Of a stretch of 64,000 nucleotides of DNA, positions 8,294 to 16,500 are shown piece by piece. This stretch comes from Bradyrhizobium sp. (GTDB lineage: Bacteria; Pseudomonadota; Alphaproteobacteria; Rhizobiales; Xanthobacteraceae), in contig NZ_JACRAW010000152.1 in the NCBI RefSeq assembly GCF_016213215.1, positions 1 through 64,000 of the forward strand, read 5' to 3'. The stretch's first letter is position 1, and the number at the start of each line of letters is the position of its first letter. The notes beneath the pieces were generated by a model. That model was not told the DNA's origin. It made no database searches and saw nothing but the letters and a program-made list of their open reading frames with translations. The position numbers were made by a program, and so were the translations under genes.

Positions 8294-9202
8294 TCATCGC
8301 GTTGGCGCAGTCGGAAACATCCTGCGAAGCAACGGCGGCCAAATCAGGAAAAAGGCAAAGTATAAGACCGCCAGTGCCTGAGTGGCGTGCATCGTTTGGA
8401 AGTCCATGATGCGGCTGCCAAGGTAACCAAGGGCGATCCAGACCGCCGATTGTGCCAAGCAGAGCAGGAGCCAGACACGCGGCAGGCCGATACGCAATTC
8501 ATCCGCGCGCATCCATGGCCACACCGCCGGCGCGGCCATCGCCGCGAAGGCGAGAAGCAGGCCGGCGAGCTTGTTCGGCACTGAGCGCAGCAACGCGTAC
8601 AGCGGTAACATGTACCAGTTCGGAATTATGTGGAGGGGAGTGGTGGTGGGATCCGGCGCCGGCCGCTCGATGAAGCTTGCAGCCAGCACAAGGCCGAACG
8701 CTGCCGCGGCGAGCGACAGAAAGAAAATGCCTTTTCGCAGCAGGGATGTCTTGCGCCATCGGCCCCAATGCATCACTGCAAGATCAAGACCGAGCAGAAA
8801 CAGGCCTAAAATAGGCCAATACGCAGCAGCCTCACCGATCCGCTGGGTGATTCCTGTGAACGGCTCTGCCAGCGCTCGCTCGCCAAACATCCCCACGAGT
8901 TTGGCCATCAACCAGAAGCTTAGCTGTCCCCAGTAAGTCACGAAACCAACAAACGAACCGATTTCTGCCCCGAGCCAGGCTGCTATCAAGAGAAGCCAGG
9001 TCGCGGTACGACGTGCGTTGAAGCTGCCGTCACAGAGCGAAAAGCCGATGTGGATAAAGAGGGCGAGATAGAAAGTTCCAAGCAATTGGGAAGGAGATAT
9101 TGAACCGTTGGCGATGCCCCCAAAGAGAGCGGTGACCAGTAGCGTCAATACCAGGAACAATCCGATATCTGCTGCCAGCGATCGATCCTGCAGTCCCTTC
9201 AT
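8294..9202 (-). CDS. Degenerate cytochrome-b-like membrane protein
   Basis: A 302-residue, very hydrophobic protein that aligns by eye with cytochrome b of the bc1 complex from its second helix onward. WGQLSFW (91-97) matches WGQMSFW. FIHIGFSLCDGSF (49-61) matches the YIHxFRGLYYGSY helix. TTPLHIIPNWY (187-197) matches TPAHIVPEWY, followed by LRSVPNKLAG. Only one axial haem ligand position keeps histidine (H51); the other three are P37, A126 and D140. The Qo-site PEWY reads PNWY. The first helix of normal cytochrome b is absent. ATG at 9202 is chosen because a longer reading would run into queA. No Rieske or cytochrome c1 gene is nearby. Homology is fairly sure; the function is unknown and probably not classical electron transfer. 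Confidence 0.75.
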   Translation of the reverse strand: MKGLQDRSLAADIGLFLVLTLLVTALFGGIANGSISPSQLLGTFYLALFIHIGFSLCDGSFNARRTATWLLLIAAWLGAEIGSFVGFVTYWGQLSFWLMAKLVGMFGERALAEPFTGITQRIGEAAAYWPILGLFLLGLDLAVMHWGRWRKTSLLRKGIFFLSLAAAAFGLVLAASFIERPAPDPTTTPLHIIPNWYMLPLYALLRSVPNKLAGLLLAFAAMAAPAVWPWMRADELRIGLPRVWLLLCLAQSAVWIALGYLGSRIMDFQTMHATQALAVLYFAFFLIWPPLLRRMFPTAPTR

Positions 9203-9309
9203 GCTAGTCACGCACTTAAGTCTCGCTTGCAGGCGGCGGCGCTGCAGCCCACTTTGTTCCTGTCGTCTAGCATTGATGCCTGACCTGAAGAAGACTTGAG
9301 CGTAATTGC

Positions 9310-10404
9310 ATGCGCACCGATCTCTTCGATTTCGAACTTCCGGCAAGCAGCATCGCGCTACGGCCGGCGAGCCCGCGGGACTCGGCGCGGATGCTTATTG
9401 TGCAGCCGGATGGCGTCCTGCGCGACCGCATCATCTCCGATCTGCCGCATTGGCTGGAGGCGGGCGACCAGCTCGTGGTCAATGACACCAAGGTGATCGC
9501 GGCCCAGCTCAAGGGTCGCCGCATCGGGCGCGAGACCGAACCGAAGATCGAGGCGACGCTGATCAGGCGCCTCGACGGCTCGCGCTGGAAGGCGCTGGTC
9601 AGGCCGGCGAAAAAGCTCGTCGCCGGCGATCGCATCCGCTTCGGCAATGAGGGCAAGGTCTGCCTGCTCGGTCATCTGGATGCCGAGGTCGAGGCCAAGG
9701 GCGAGGAGGGCGAGGTGACGCTCGCTTTTTCGTTCCACGGGCCCACCCTCGACCAGGCGATCGGCGATCTCGGCAGCCCGCCGCTGCCGCCCTACATCGC
9801 CTCCAAGCGCACCCCGGACGAGCGCGACGCTTCGGACTACCAGACCATGTTCGCGCAAGCCGAGGGCGCGGTGGCGGCGCCTACCGCGGGGTTGCACTTC
9901 ACGCCAGCGCTGGAGAGCGCGTTGCGCGGGCGCGGCATCGGCTTGCACCAGGTCACGCTGCATGTCGGGGCAGGGACCTTCCTGCCGGTGAAGACCGAGG
10001 ACACGGCGGGCCACAAGATGCATTCCGAGTGGGGCTCGATCACGGCCGAAACGGCGCGGGCGCTCAATGCGGCACGGCGCGACGGCGGCCGCATCGTTGC
10101 GGTCGGCACCACCTCGTTAAGGCTGATCGAGAGCGCAACTGTGGAAGACGGCACCATCGAGCCCTTCGAGGGCGAAACCGCGATCTTCATCACGCCGGGC
10201 TACCGCTTCCGCGCGGTCGATATCCTGCTCACCAACTTCCATTTGCCGCGCTCGACCCTGTTCATGCTGGTTTCGGCGTTCAGCGGCCTGGAGACGATGA
10301 AGAAGGCCTACGCCCACGCGATCGCGCAAGGCTATCGCTTCTATTCGTATGGCGACGCCTGCCTGTTGTTTCGCGCGCCGGAGCATACCTTCCCGGACCC
10401 GTAG
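9310..10404 (+). CDS. queA: S-adenosylmethionine:tRNA ribosyltransferase-isomerase
   Basis: A 364-residue enzyme that transfers and isomerises the ribosyl part of SAM onto preQ1 in tRNA, making epoxyqueuosine in anticodons of the GUN group. The start MRTDLFDFELPxxxIA is the family hallmark. Further blocks are VNDTKVIAAQLKG, then GAVAAPTAGLHFT, HVGAGTFLPVK and TNFHLPRSTLFMLVSAF, all typical of QueA. Length is normal. It is divergent from the cytochrome-b-like gene and convergent with asd. tgt, the preceding enzyme of the same pathway, is encoded about 1.4 kb downstream with asd between them. Confidence 0.98.
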   Translation: MRTDLFDFELPASSIALRPASPRDSARMLIVQPDGVLRDRIISDLPHWLEAGDQLVVNDTKVIAAQLKGRRIGRETEPKIEATLIRRLDGSRWKALVRPAKKLVAGDRIRFGNEGKVCLLGHLDAEVEAKGEEGEVTLAFSFHGPTLDQAIGDLGSPPLPPYIASKRTPDERDASDYQTMFAQAEGAVAAPTAGLHFTPALESALRGRGIGLHQVTLHVGAGTFLPVKTEDTAGHKMHSEWGSITAETARALNAARRDGGRIVAVGTTSLRLIESATVEDGTIEPFEGETAIFITPGYRFRAVDILLTNFHLPRSTLFMLVSAFSGLETMKKAYAHAIAQGYRFYSYGDACLLFRAPEHTFPDP

Positions 10405-10457
10405 GGTCATAGGATGCAGGGCTGGCAAAGCGAAGCTTGCCCCTCATCACGAGCGCC

Positions 10458-10489
10458 GGTGGGCACGACGCAGCGCTCCGTTGCCCACC
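10458..10489. repeat. GGTGGGCA/TGCCCACC palindromic repeat
   Basis: An 8-bp perfect inverted repeat, GGTGGGCA...TGCCCACC, encloses CGACGCAGCGCTCCGT. It fills the 98-bp gap between the convergent genes queA and asd. The motif resembles a very common Bradyrhizobium intergenic palindrome. It may act as a bidirectional RNA hairpin; no T-tract is present. Confidence 0.6.
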
Positions 10490-10502
10490 CTAACAACTCC
10501 CT

Positions 10503-11528
10503 CTACGCCATGGCGCGCTCGGGCAGGAGCTCCGCGATCTGGACGGCGTTGAGCGCGGCACCCTTGAGAAGCTGGTCCGCGGCCACGAACATCGCAATCG
10601 AGTGGCCGGACGGATCGCTGAGGTCCTTGCGGATCCGGCCGACCAGCACGTCATCCTGGCCCGAGGCGTCGACCGGCATCGGGAAATAGTTGCGCGCGCG
10701 GTCGTCGACGATCTTCACCCCGGGAGCAGCAGCCAGCAGCGCACGCACCTCGGCGTCGTTGATCGGCTTTTCACATTCGAAGGTGATGGCTTCGCAATGC
10801 GCTCGCAGCACCGGCACGCGCACGCAGGTGACGCCGACGGCGATCAGGTCGTCCTCGAAGATCTTGCGGGTCTCCTTGATGACCTTGGTTTCCTCGTCGT
10901 TGTAGCCGGTCTCGGGATCGATGGCGGTGTTGTGGCTGAACAGGTTGAACGCGTAGGGATGGGGCATCACCTTCGGCGTATAGACTTGGCCGTTGAGGCT
11001 GGCGCGGGTCGATTCCACCAGCTCTTCCATCGCCGCCGCGCCGGCGCCGCTGGCCGCCTGGTAGGTCGAGATGATCACGCGCTTGATGCGGTTCTTCCGG
11101 TGGATCGGCCACAGCGGCACCAGCGCGGTAATGGCGGCGCAGTTCGGGTTGGCGATGATGCCCTTATGGTCGCGGATGCGGCGGGCGTTGATCTCGGGGA
11201 TCACCAGCGGCACGTTCGGGTCCATGCGGAAAGCCGACGAATTGTCGACCACGACGGCGCCGGCCTTCACCGCGACCGGCGCGAACTTCCGGGAAACGCC
11301 GCCGCCGGCCGAGAACAGCGCGATATCGACGCCCTCGAAGGAGCGCTCGGTGAGCTCCTCGATCACGACCGGCTTGCCGCGGAAGATGACCGTCTTGCCC
11401 GCCGAACGCGCGCTCGCCAGGGCCTTGAGCTTGCCGACGCGGAAGCCGCGCTTGTCCATGGTGGCGATGAATTCGGCACCCACGGCACCGGTTACGCCGA
11501 CGATGGCGACAACGGGATCGTTACTCAC
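10503..11528 (-). CDS. asd: Aspartate-semialdehyde dehydrogenase
   Basis: A 341-residue NADPH-dependent enzyme converting aspartyl-phosphate to aspartate semialdehyde, the branch point to lysine/diaminopimelate, threonine and methionine. The Rossmann start VAIVGVTGAVG (7-17) binds NADP. The catalytic cysteine is C130 in IIANPNC. STYQAASGAG and the substrate-binding RVPVLRAHCE are also present. The start is GTG at 11528, preceded by a GGAG site; there is no better ATG. It is divergent from tgt across a 316-bp region containing a GATC-rich palindrome. Confidence 0.98.
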   Translation of the reverse strand: MSNDPVVAIVGVTGAVGAEFIATMDKRGFRVGKLKALASARSAGKTVIFRGKPVVIEELTERSFEGVDIALFSAGGGVSRKFAPVAVKAGAVVVDNSSAFRMDPNVPLVIPEINARRIRDHKGIIANPNCAAITALVPLWPIHRKNRIKRVIISTYQAASGAGAAAMEELVESTRASLNGQVYTPKVMPHPYAFNLFSHNTAIDPETGYNDEETKVIKETRKIFEDDLIAVGVTCVRVPVLRAHCEAITFECEKPINDAEVRALLAAAPGVKIVDDRARNYFPMPVDASGQDDVLVGRIRKDLSDPSGHSIAMFVAADQLLKGAALNAVQIAELLPERAMA

Positions 11529-11844
11529 TTCTTGTCTCCATTTCTTTGAGCATGATCTTCTCGGAAAACCGGGGCCCGCTCTTCCGGATCATGCTGCAGG
11601 CAATAAAAAAGCCCCGGACCTTTTCAGGCGGAGCTTCGGGTCAACATGATGCGTTTTGTTCGACTACGCGCGCACGCCTCCCGAGGCCCCGGAGGGTTTG
11701 GTGGTTTTCGTCGTGCGTTTGGTGGTCGTCAGCATGGTGCGGAACTTATGCGGGAGAGAAAGACCCCCGTCAACGGCTTTCAGAGCGAAAATCGGGCCCA
11801 ACGAGGTTGAATCCGGTCCCGCAGTCGCGCCATAAGCCGTGTCC
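11529..11844. other. Divergent promoter region asd-tgt
   Basis: Apart from the palindrome at 11548-11596, no gene is supportable. A short lysine/threonine-rich reading frame near 11664-11760 is an artefact of GC-rich sequence running into tgt antisense. Confidence 0.4.
11548..11596. repeat. GAGCATGATC...GATCATGCT interspersed palindrome
   Basis: The arms AGCATGATC and GATCATGCT flank a core TTCTCGGAAAACCGG...CTTCCG. This closely follows the widely dispersed Rhizobiales palindrome with the AGCATGATCTTTTCCGAAAA pattern. It lies directly upstream of asd and could alter the asd mRNA leader. Confidence 0.7.
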
Positions 11845-12978
11845 ATGAGCCTTCCCAACCATTTCGAGCTGCTGGCCACCGACGGTGCGGCACGGACCGG
11901 CCGACTGATCACCCCGCATGGCGTGGTGCGCACGCCGGCCTTCATGCCGGTCGGCACCGCCGGCGCCATGAAGGGCCTGCATTGGCGCGACGTGCGCGAT
12001 GCCGGTGCCGACATCGTGCTCGGCAACACCTATCACCTGATGCTGCGGCCCGGTGCCGAGCGCATTGCCGCGCTCGGGGGCCTGCAGCAATTCACCGGCT
12101 GGAACGGACCCATGCTGACTGACTCCGGCGGCTTCCAGGTCATGTCGCTGTCGGCGCTGCGCAAGGTCACCGAGGACGCGGTGACATTCCGCTCGCACAT
12201 CGATGGCGCCCGGGTCGAGCTGTCACCGGAACGCTCGATCGAGGTGCAGCGGCTGCTCGGCTCCGACATCGTCATGCAAATGGACGAATGCGTGCGGCTG
12301 CCCGCCGAGCGCGCCGATATCGAACGTGCGATGCGGCTGTCGCTGCGGTGGGCCGAGCGATCAAGGCGCGCTTTCGAAACGGCGCCGCCGGGCTACATGC
12401 TGTTCGGCATCGTGCAGGGCGGCGATGTCGCCGAGCTCAGGCACGCGAGTGCGCGTGAGCTCGTCGACATTTCCTTCCACGGCTATGCCGTCGGCGGGCT
12501 TGCGGTGGGCGAGCCGCAATCCGTGATGCTGGCAATGATCGAGGAGGTCGCCCCGCTCCTGCCCGCCGACCGGCCGCACTATCTCATGGGCGTCGGCACG
12601 CCGGAGGACATGCTGGAAGCGGTCAGTCGAGGCATCGACATGTTCGATTGCGTCATGCCGACGCGCAACGGCCGCCACGGCGTCGCTTTCACACGCTTGG
12701 GCCAGATCAACCTGCGCAATGCCCGCCATGCCGAGGATCCGCGTCCGCTCGACGAAGAGAGCGGTTGGCCGGCGACGCGCAACACCTCACGGGCCTATCT
12801 GCATCACCTCGTCAAATCCGGCGAGGCGCTGGGCGCGATGCTGCTGTCCGAGATCAACATCGCCTACTACCAGCGCCTGATGCAGGACATCAGAGAGGCG
12901 GTTGCGATGGGGAGCTTCGAAGAGTTCTACCAGCTCACGCGCGCGCAATGGGCAAGGGGCGATATCGCCCCACGCTGA
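11845..12978 (+). CDS. tgt: Queuine/preQ1 tRNA-guanine transglycosylase lacking the zinc site
   Basis: A 377-residue enzyme that swaps guanine 34 for preQ1 in tRNAs with GUN anticodons. The catalytic parts are intact: MLTDSGGFQVMSLS supplies the proton-relay Asp, and MFDCVMPTRNGRHG supplies the nucleophilic Asp and tRNA-binding loop. The zinc site is not intact. Where the family has C-x-C-x2-C and a later His, this protein has S306, W308, T311 and I337 within PLDEESGWPATRN and LLSEINIAYY. SRAYLHHL remains in place, so the alignment is secure. ATG at 11845 is used; an in-frame GTG lies 6 bp earlier. It pairs functionally with queA. Confidence 0.96.
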   Translation: MSLPNHFELLATDGAARTGRLITPHGVVRTPAFMPVGTAGAMKGLHWRDVRDAGADIVLGNTYHLMLRPGAERIAALGGLQQFTGWNGPMLTDSGGFQVMSLSALRKVTEDAVTFRSHIDGARVELSPERSIEVQRLLGSDIVMQMDECVRLPAERADIERAMRLSLRWAERSRRAFETAPPGYMLFGIVQGGDVAELRHASARELVDISFHGYAVGGLAVGEPQSVMLAMIEEVAPLLPADRPHYLMGVGTPEDMLEAVSRGIDMFDCVMPTRNGRHGVAFTRLGQINLRNARHAEDPRPLDEESGWPATRNTSRAYLHHLVKSGEALGAMLLSEINIAYYQRLMQDIREAVAMGSFEEFYQLTRAQWARGDIAPR

Positions 12979-12984
12979 AGCCGG

Positions 12985-13200
12985 TCAGTTGCTGCCCATA
13001 CGCTTGATCGAATGCCTGGTGACGTAGCCGTAGCCGCACGTATCGCAGCTCCAGAGATAGCTGATCACACTGTCTGAAATATAGGCGGAGGCCTCTGCAG
13101 CGACCATGGAATCCGCGCAAACGGGACAGGTCGGCAATTCCTTTCCGCGCGGATCAGGCCGCAGCGCGGCGGCGGACAGGATTTCAGCAACTGCTGGCAT
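12985..13200 (-). CDS. Small zinc-ribbon-like protein
   Basis: A 71-residue protein with two cysteine pairs: CPVC in the middle and CDTCGYG near the end, spaced like a zinc ribbon. The region between them is hydrophobic (AYISDSVISYLWS). The C-terminus is basic (TRHSIKRMG). ATG at 13200 is favoured by a GGGAGG ribosome site 6-7 bp upstream, rather than a start 16 codons earlier. It is convergent with tgt, 6 bp between stops. The family is unknown to me; DNA, RNA or protein binding is possible from the fold only. Confidence 0.75.
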   Translation of the reverse strand: MPAVAEILSAAALRPDPRGKELPTCPVCADSMVAAEASAYISDSVISYLWSCDTCGYGYVTRHSIKRMGSN

Positions 13201-13432
13201 CGTGGCCTCCCTGCTTGGTGGCCTCCTACTTTCCAACCAGGATAGCATAAGCCGATCGGTTGACGATGTCGCGACACAAATGCGTTTCCTTTACGTCATT
13301 TGAAGTAGCCAGGATTTGTGCGACGCAATGAATTGCCGCTGTGCCGCATTGTCGCTTGCGCGCGGTCGCAAGCTGCCGCTAACTGCGCAAGGCCCGAGAT
13401 TCACACGCATATTGCCTCACAAGGAGTTCATG

Positions 13433-14410
13433 ATGGATGTGCCTTCAATTTCGCGTGCAGCGCACGCGCCCGGGCGGGGGCGGGTGTACGACTCGATCGT
13501 CGACGCCATCGGCGACACGCCGATCGTGCGGCTGCGCCGATTGCCGCAGATGCACGGAGCGAATGCGACCATTCTCGCCAAGCTAGAATATTTCAATCCG
13601 GCCGCGAGCGTGAAGGACCGCATCGGTGCCGCGATGGTGATCGCGATGGAGAAGGCAGGCGTCATCAACGCCGACACCGTGCTGATCGAACCGACTTCCG
13701 GCAATACGGGCATTGCGCTGGCTTTTGTCGCGGCCTCGCGCGGCTACCGGCTGAAACTGGTGATGCCGGAATCGATGTCGATCGAGCGGCGCAAGATGCT
13801 CGCGTTCCTCGGCGCGGAGCTGGTGCTGACGCCCGCGGCGCAGGGCATGAAGGGAGCGATCGCAACTGCCGAGGAACTGGTGCGGACGACCCCGAACGCG
13901 GTCATGCCGCAACAGTTCAGGAACCTCGCAAATCCGGAAGTTCATCGCCGCACCACGGCGGAAGAGATCTGGAACGATACCGACGGCGGCATCGATTACT
14001 TCGTTGCCGGCGTCGGCACCGGCGGGACCATTACCGGCGTCGGCCAAGTGTTGAAACTGCGAAAGCCGTCGCTTCGGGTAGTGGCGGTCGAGCCGGAGGA
14101 AAGTCCGGTTCTGTCCGGCGGCCAGCATACGCCGCACAAGATCCAGGGCATTGGCGCCGGCTTCGTTCCCGATATCCTCGACCGGTCCGTGATTGACGAG
14201 ATCGTGAAGGTCAACGGACCGACTGCCATCGAGACTTCGCGGGCGATGGCGCGTCACGAGGGGATCGCGGGCGGGATCTCCTCCGGCGCAGCGATTGCCG
14301 CGGCGCTGCAGATCGGCAAGCGACCGGAGGCCGCCGGCAAGACCATCCTGGCGATTGTGCCGTCATTCTCAGAACGCTATCTCTCGACCGCATTGTTCGA
14401 AGGAATCTGA
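13433..14410 (+). CDS. cysK: Cysteine synthase (O-acetylserine sulfhydrylase)
   Basis: A 325-residue PLP enzyme making cysteine from O-acetylserine and sulfide. The PLP lysine is K61 in NPAASVKDRIG. The substrate loop TSGNTGIAL, the phosphate-binding GVGTGGTITGVG and the C-terminal GISSGAAIAAAL are all present. An AAGGAG site at 13421 has better spacing to the second of two adjacent ATGs (13433) than to the first (13430). It is followed 2 bp later by a BrnA-like gene, so the two are likely co-transcribed. CysK rather than CysM is favoured by overall similarity; this is not certain. Confidence 0.95.
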   Translation: MDVPSISRAAHAPGRGRVYDSIVDAIGDTPIVRLRRLPQMHGANATILAKLEYFNPAASVKDRIGAAMVIAMEKAGVINADTVLIEPTSGNTGIALAFVAASRGYRLKLVMPESMSIERRKMLAFLGAELVLTPAAQGMKGAIATAEELVRTTPNAVMPQQFRNLANPEVHRRTTAEEIWNDTDGGIDYFVAGVGTGGTITGVGQVLKLRKPSLRVVAVEPEESPVLSGGQHTPHKIQGIGAGFVPDILDRSVIDEIVKVNGPTAIETSRAMARHEGIAGGISSGAAIAAALQIGKRPEAAGKTILAIVPSFSERYLSTALFEGI

Positions 14411-14412
14411 AG

Positions 14413-14652
14413 ATGGCGGATCAACCCAGACGGCCAAGAACGCTTGCGGATGCCAGGACCGAGGCGGAGGCGGCGTTCAAGAAGGTGACCACCAAGGTTG
14501 CGGAGGCGCCGCTGAAGAAGAGCGCCGCTCCCGGGATCAAGGAGCAGGTCACGTTGCGCATCGACCAGGACGTGCTCGAATATTTCCAGGAAGGCGGTCC
14601 CGGCTGGCAGGAGCGCATCAACCTCGTCCTGCGCAAGGCGGCGGGGAAGTAG
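14413..14652 (+). CDS. BrnA-family antitoxin-like protein without a toxin partner
   Basis: A 79-residue protein. The N-terminal half is charged and lysine/alanine-rich. The C-terminal 40 residues, IKEQVTLRIDQDVLEYF then GGPGWQERINLVLRKAA, match the BrnA antitoxin (DUF4415) ribbon-helix-helix pattern. BrnA normally represses its operon and neutralises the BrnT RNase encoded just upstream. Here the upstream gene is cysK, 2 bp away, and no BrnT-like ORF is found. It could be a transcription factor derived from an antitoxin or an orphan antitoxin. Confidence 0.8.
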   Translation: MADQPRRPRTLADARTEAEAAFKKVTTKVAEAPLKKSAAPGIKEQVTLRIDQDVLEYFQEGGPGWQERINLVLRKAAGK

Positions 14653-14678
14653 GGCTTTCGCTGTGCAATCACTCTTGC

Positions 14679-14775
14679 CTCATGGTGAGAAGGCGCGTTG
14701 GCGCCGTCTCGAACCATGAGGCCTGTCGCTGCAGCGGTCGTTCTTTGAGACGCCCGCGGCCGGTGGGCGCCTCAG
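14679..14775. repeat. Dispersed palindromic repeat, copy 2
   Basis: It has the same architecture as 8116-8228: CTCATGGTGAGAAG...CGTCTCGAACCATGAG, then TTTGAGACGCCCGC...GCGCCTCAGGACG. The core differs, with complementary changes on both sides (compensatory), which suggests that folding is kept. Confidence 0.75.
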
Positions 14776-14789
14776 GACGGGACCGACAA

Positions 14790-14818
14790 AAAAGCCCGGC
14801 GTGGTGAGCCGGGCTTTT
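14790..14818. terminator. Bidirectional intrinsic terminator
   Basis: The arms AAAAGCCCGGC and GCCGGGCTTTT enclose a 7-nt loop, with A/T runs on both sides. It lies between the convergent brnA-like gene and the caspase-like gene, and can end transcription in both directions. Confidence 0.85.
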
Positions 14819-14840
14819 CTGACGAGATTGCTGTATCGAG

Positions 14841-16289
14841 TTACCGACGAATCATGCCGCCCATCATGCCGCCGACCACGCCGCCGATGAAGGCGGCGCC
14901 GCCAGGATCGGGACCGCGATGAGCAGGGGCGGGGGCGGGCGCGGGCGCCGCGCCACCACCGGTGGCAGCGCGTCGACGGGCCGGTCGATCGGAGCTCTCG
15001 TCGCCGGAGCTGGTGGTCGTGGTGGCTACGATCTCCGACAGCAGCGCCTTGTGCTGGAACTTGTTCAGGTAGCCGCTGGACGGATATCCGCGGGCCGCCT
15101 GCCAGCGTTTGATCACGGTGCGCGTCTCGTCATTGAACACGCCGGTCACCTTGGTGTCGAAGCCGATTCCGGTGAGGCGGCGCTGCACGTCGCGGCGCTG
15201 TCCCTTGTCCAGGCCGATCTGGTCTTCGGTAAGCTGGGTGGCGTCGTCCGTGAAAGTCGCGGGATCAACACCTGCCGTCAGGGTACGCGTCGCGGTGCCG
15301 TTCTTGGAGCCGTTCTTGTCCAGCGCCGCAATCCTCGCCAACGCCAGCGAGCGGAACTGACCGTTGGGGTAGGCGGTCAAGTAGGCGTTGAGCTCCTCCG
15401 CCTTGTTGGACTCTTTCGCGGAACGCCAGAACTCGAGCTCGACATCCGAGCCTGCCGAAGGCGAGGCAGCGGGTGCCGCCGTCGTGGCCGGCGCATTGCC
15501 GAGAGCCGCCACCGCGGTCGACGCGGGATTGAGATAGACGGTGCCGATCAGGTTGGTATGGCCCCAGGGCAACTGGCCCTTGCTGGTCTCTTCATTGACC
15601 TGGGCGCGCACCGCGGTCATCGCCTGCTGGATCTCGATGCCGGGCTGGGTGATGTGGGCGATCAGCGCGCGGGTGAAGGGGCTGTTGGTCCCTTCCTGGC
15701 CGTCGAGCGCGGTCTGGCCCGGGCCGGTCGCGAAGGCGATCAGCGTGCCCTCTGCGGATTTCATTTCGGCAAGTCCGGTCTGCACGTTGACGCTGCGCGT
15801 CGCCGAGTTCGACTTGATCTTCGCCGCAAACGGATTGTCGCGGCAGGCATCGAGAAACACGAGCTTGACCTTGGCGTCACCCATGGTCTGGTCGAGCGTC
15901 AGGTCGATATTGATCGCCGCGCCGAGCTTGACGTCCATTTCCGACTTGATGTCGGCATCAACCGGCAGCAGGTAGTTGGTACCGCTGATGGCAATGCCGT
16001 GACCGGCATAATAGAACACCGCGACGTCGGCGCCCTGCGCCTTCTTGCCGAAGTCGAGCAGCTTCTCCGTCATTTTGTCGCGGGTGAGGTTAGTTCCTTC
16101 GATCACCTCGAAACCGACATTGCGCAGCGTCGATGCCATCGACTTGGCGTCAATTGGCGGGTTCGGCAATTGCGGAACGGTCTTGTAGGCGCCGTTGCCG
16201 ACGACGAAGGCAACCCGCCGGTCCGCTTTCGCAGCGCTGACCGACAACGCCATGCAGATCAGGGAAAGTATGATAGTGAAGTAGCGCAT
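14841..16289 (-). CDS. Exported caspase-like (C14) peptidase with peptidoglycan-binding-like domain
   Basis: A 482-residue protein with a signal peptide (1-22). A caspase-like domain (about 24-250) follows. It begins RRVAFVVGNGAY and has the catalytic pair H97 in FYYAGHGIA and C149 in FLDACRDNPF. After an Ala/Pro linker, residues 280-325 (FWRSAKESNKAEELNAYL...YPNGQF) look like a short helical repeat. Residues 365-425 (LDKGQRRDVQRRLTGIGF..VIKRWQAARGYPSSGYL) look like a peptidoglycan-binding-1 domain. The tail is Pro-rich and ends in a Gly/Met hydrophobic stretch. Bacterial orthocaspases cleave after Arg/Lys; the target here is unknown. The signal peptide places it in the periplasm. Confidence 0.88.
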   Translation of the reverse strand: MRYFTIILSLICMALSVSAAKADRRVAFVVGNGAYKTVPQLPNPPIDAKSMASTLRNVGFEVIEGTNLTRDKMTEKLLDFGKKAQGADVAVFYYAGHGIAISGTNYLLPVDADIKSEMDVKLGAAINIDLTLDQTMGDAKVKLVFLDACRDNPFAAKIKSNSATRSVNVQTGLAEMKSAEGTLIAFATGPGQTALDGQEGTNSPFTRALIAHITQPGIEIQQAMTAVRAQVNEETSKGQLPWGHTNLIGTVYLNPASTAVAALGNAPATTAAPAASPSAGSDVELEFWRSAKESNKAEELNAYLTAYPNGQFRSLALARIAALDKNGSKNGTATRTLTAGVDPATFTDDATQLTEDQIGLDKGQRRDVQRRLTGIGFDTKVTGVFNDETRTVIKRWQAARGYPSSGYLNKFQHKALLSEIVATTTTSSGDESSDRPARRRAATGGGAAPAPAPAPAHRGPDPGGAAFIGGVVGGMMGGMIRR

Positions 16290-16500
16290 CGGAAATCCCC
16301 TGCAGAATCGAATTCAAGGCAGCAACAAAACCTGGTTCCAAGTTTACACGAAAAAGCCGCTTTTCGCGCTAGCAAAATCGGCCGAGATCCTGGCTCCGGT
16401 TACCGCCTTCGACGGCCAAACATGCATCCAGGGACGCCCAGCGGGCGTGATCTGGATCACGGTCGGCCTTCTTGATTGGTCTTTTGTGGCGCTTGACGGT

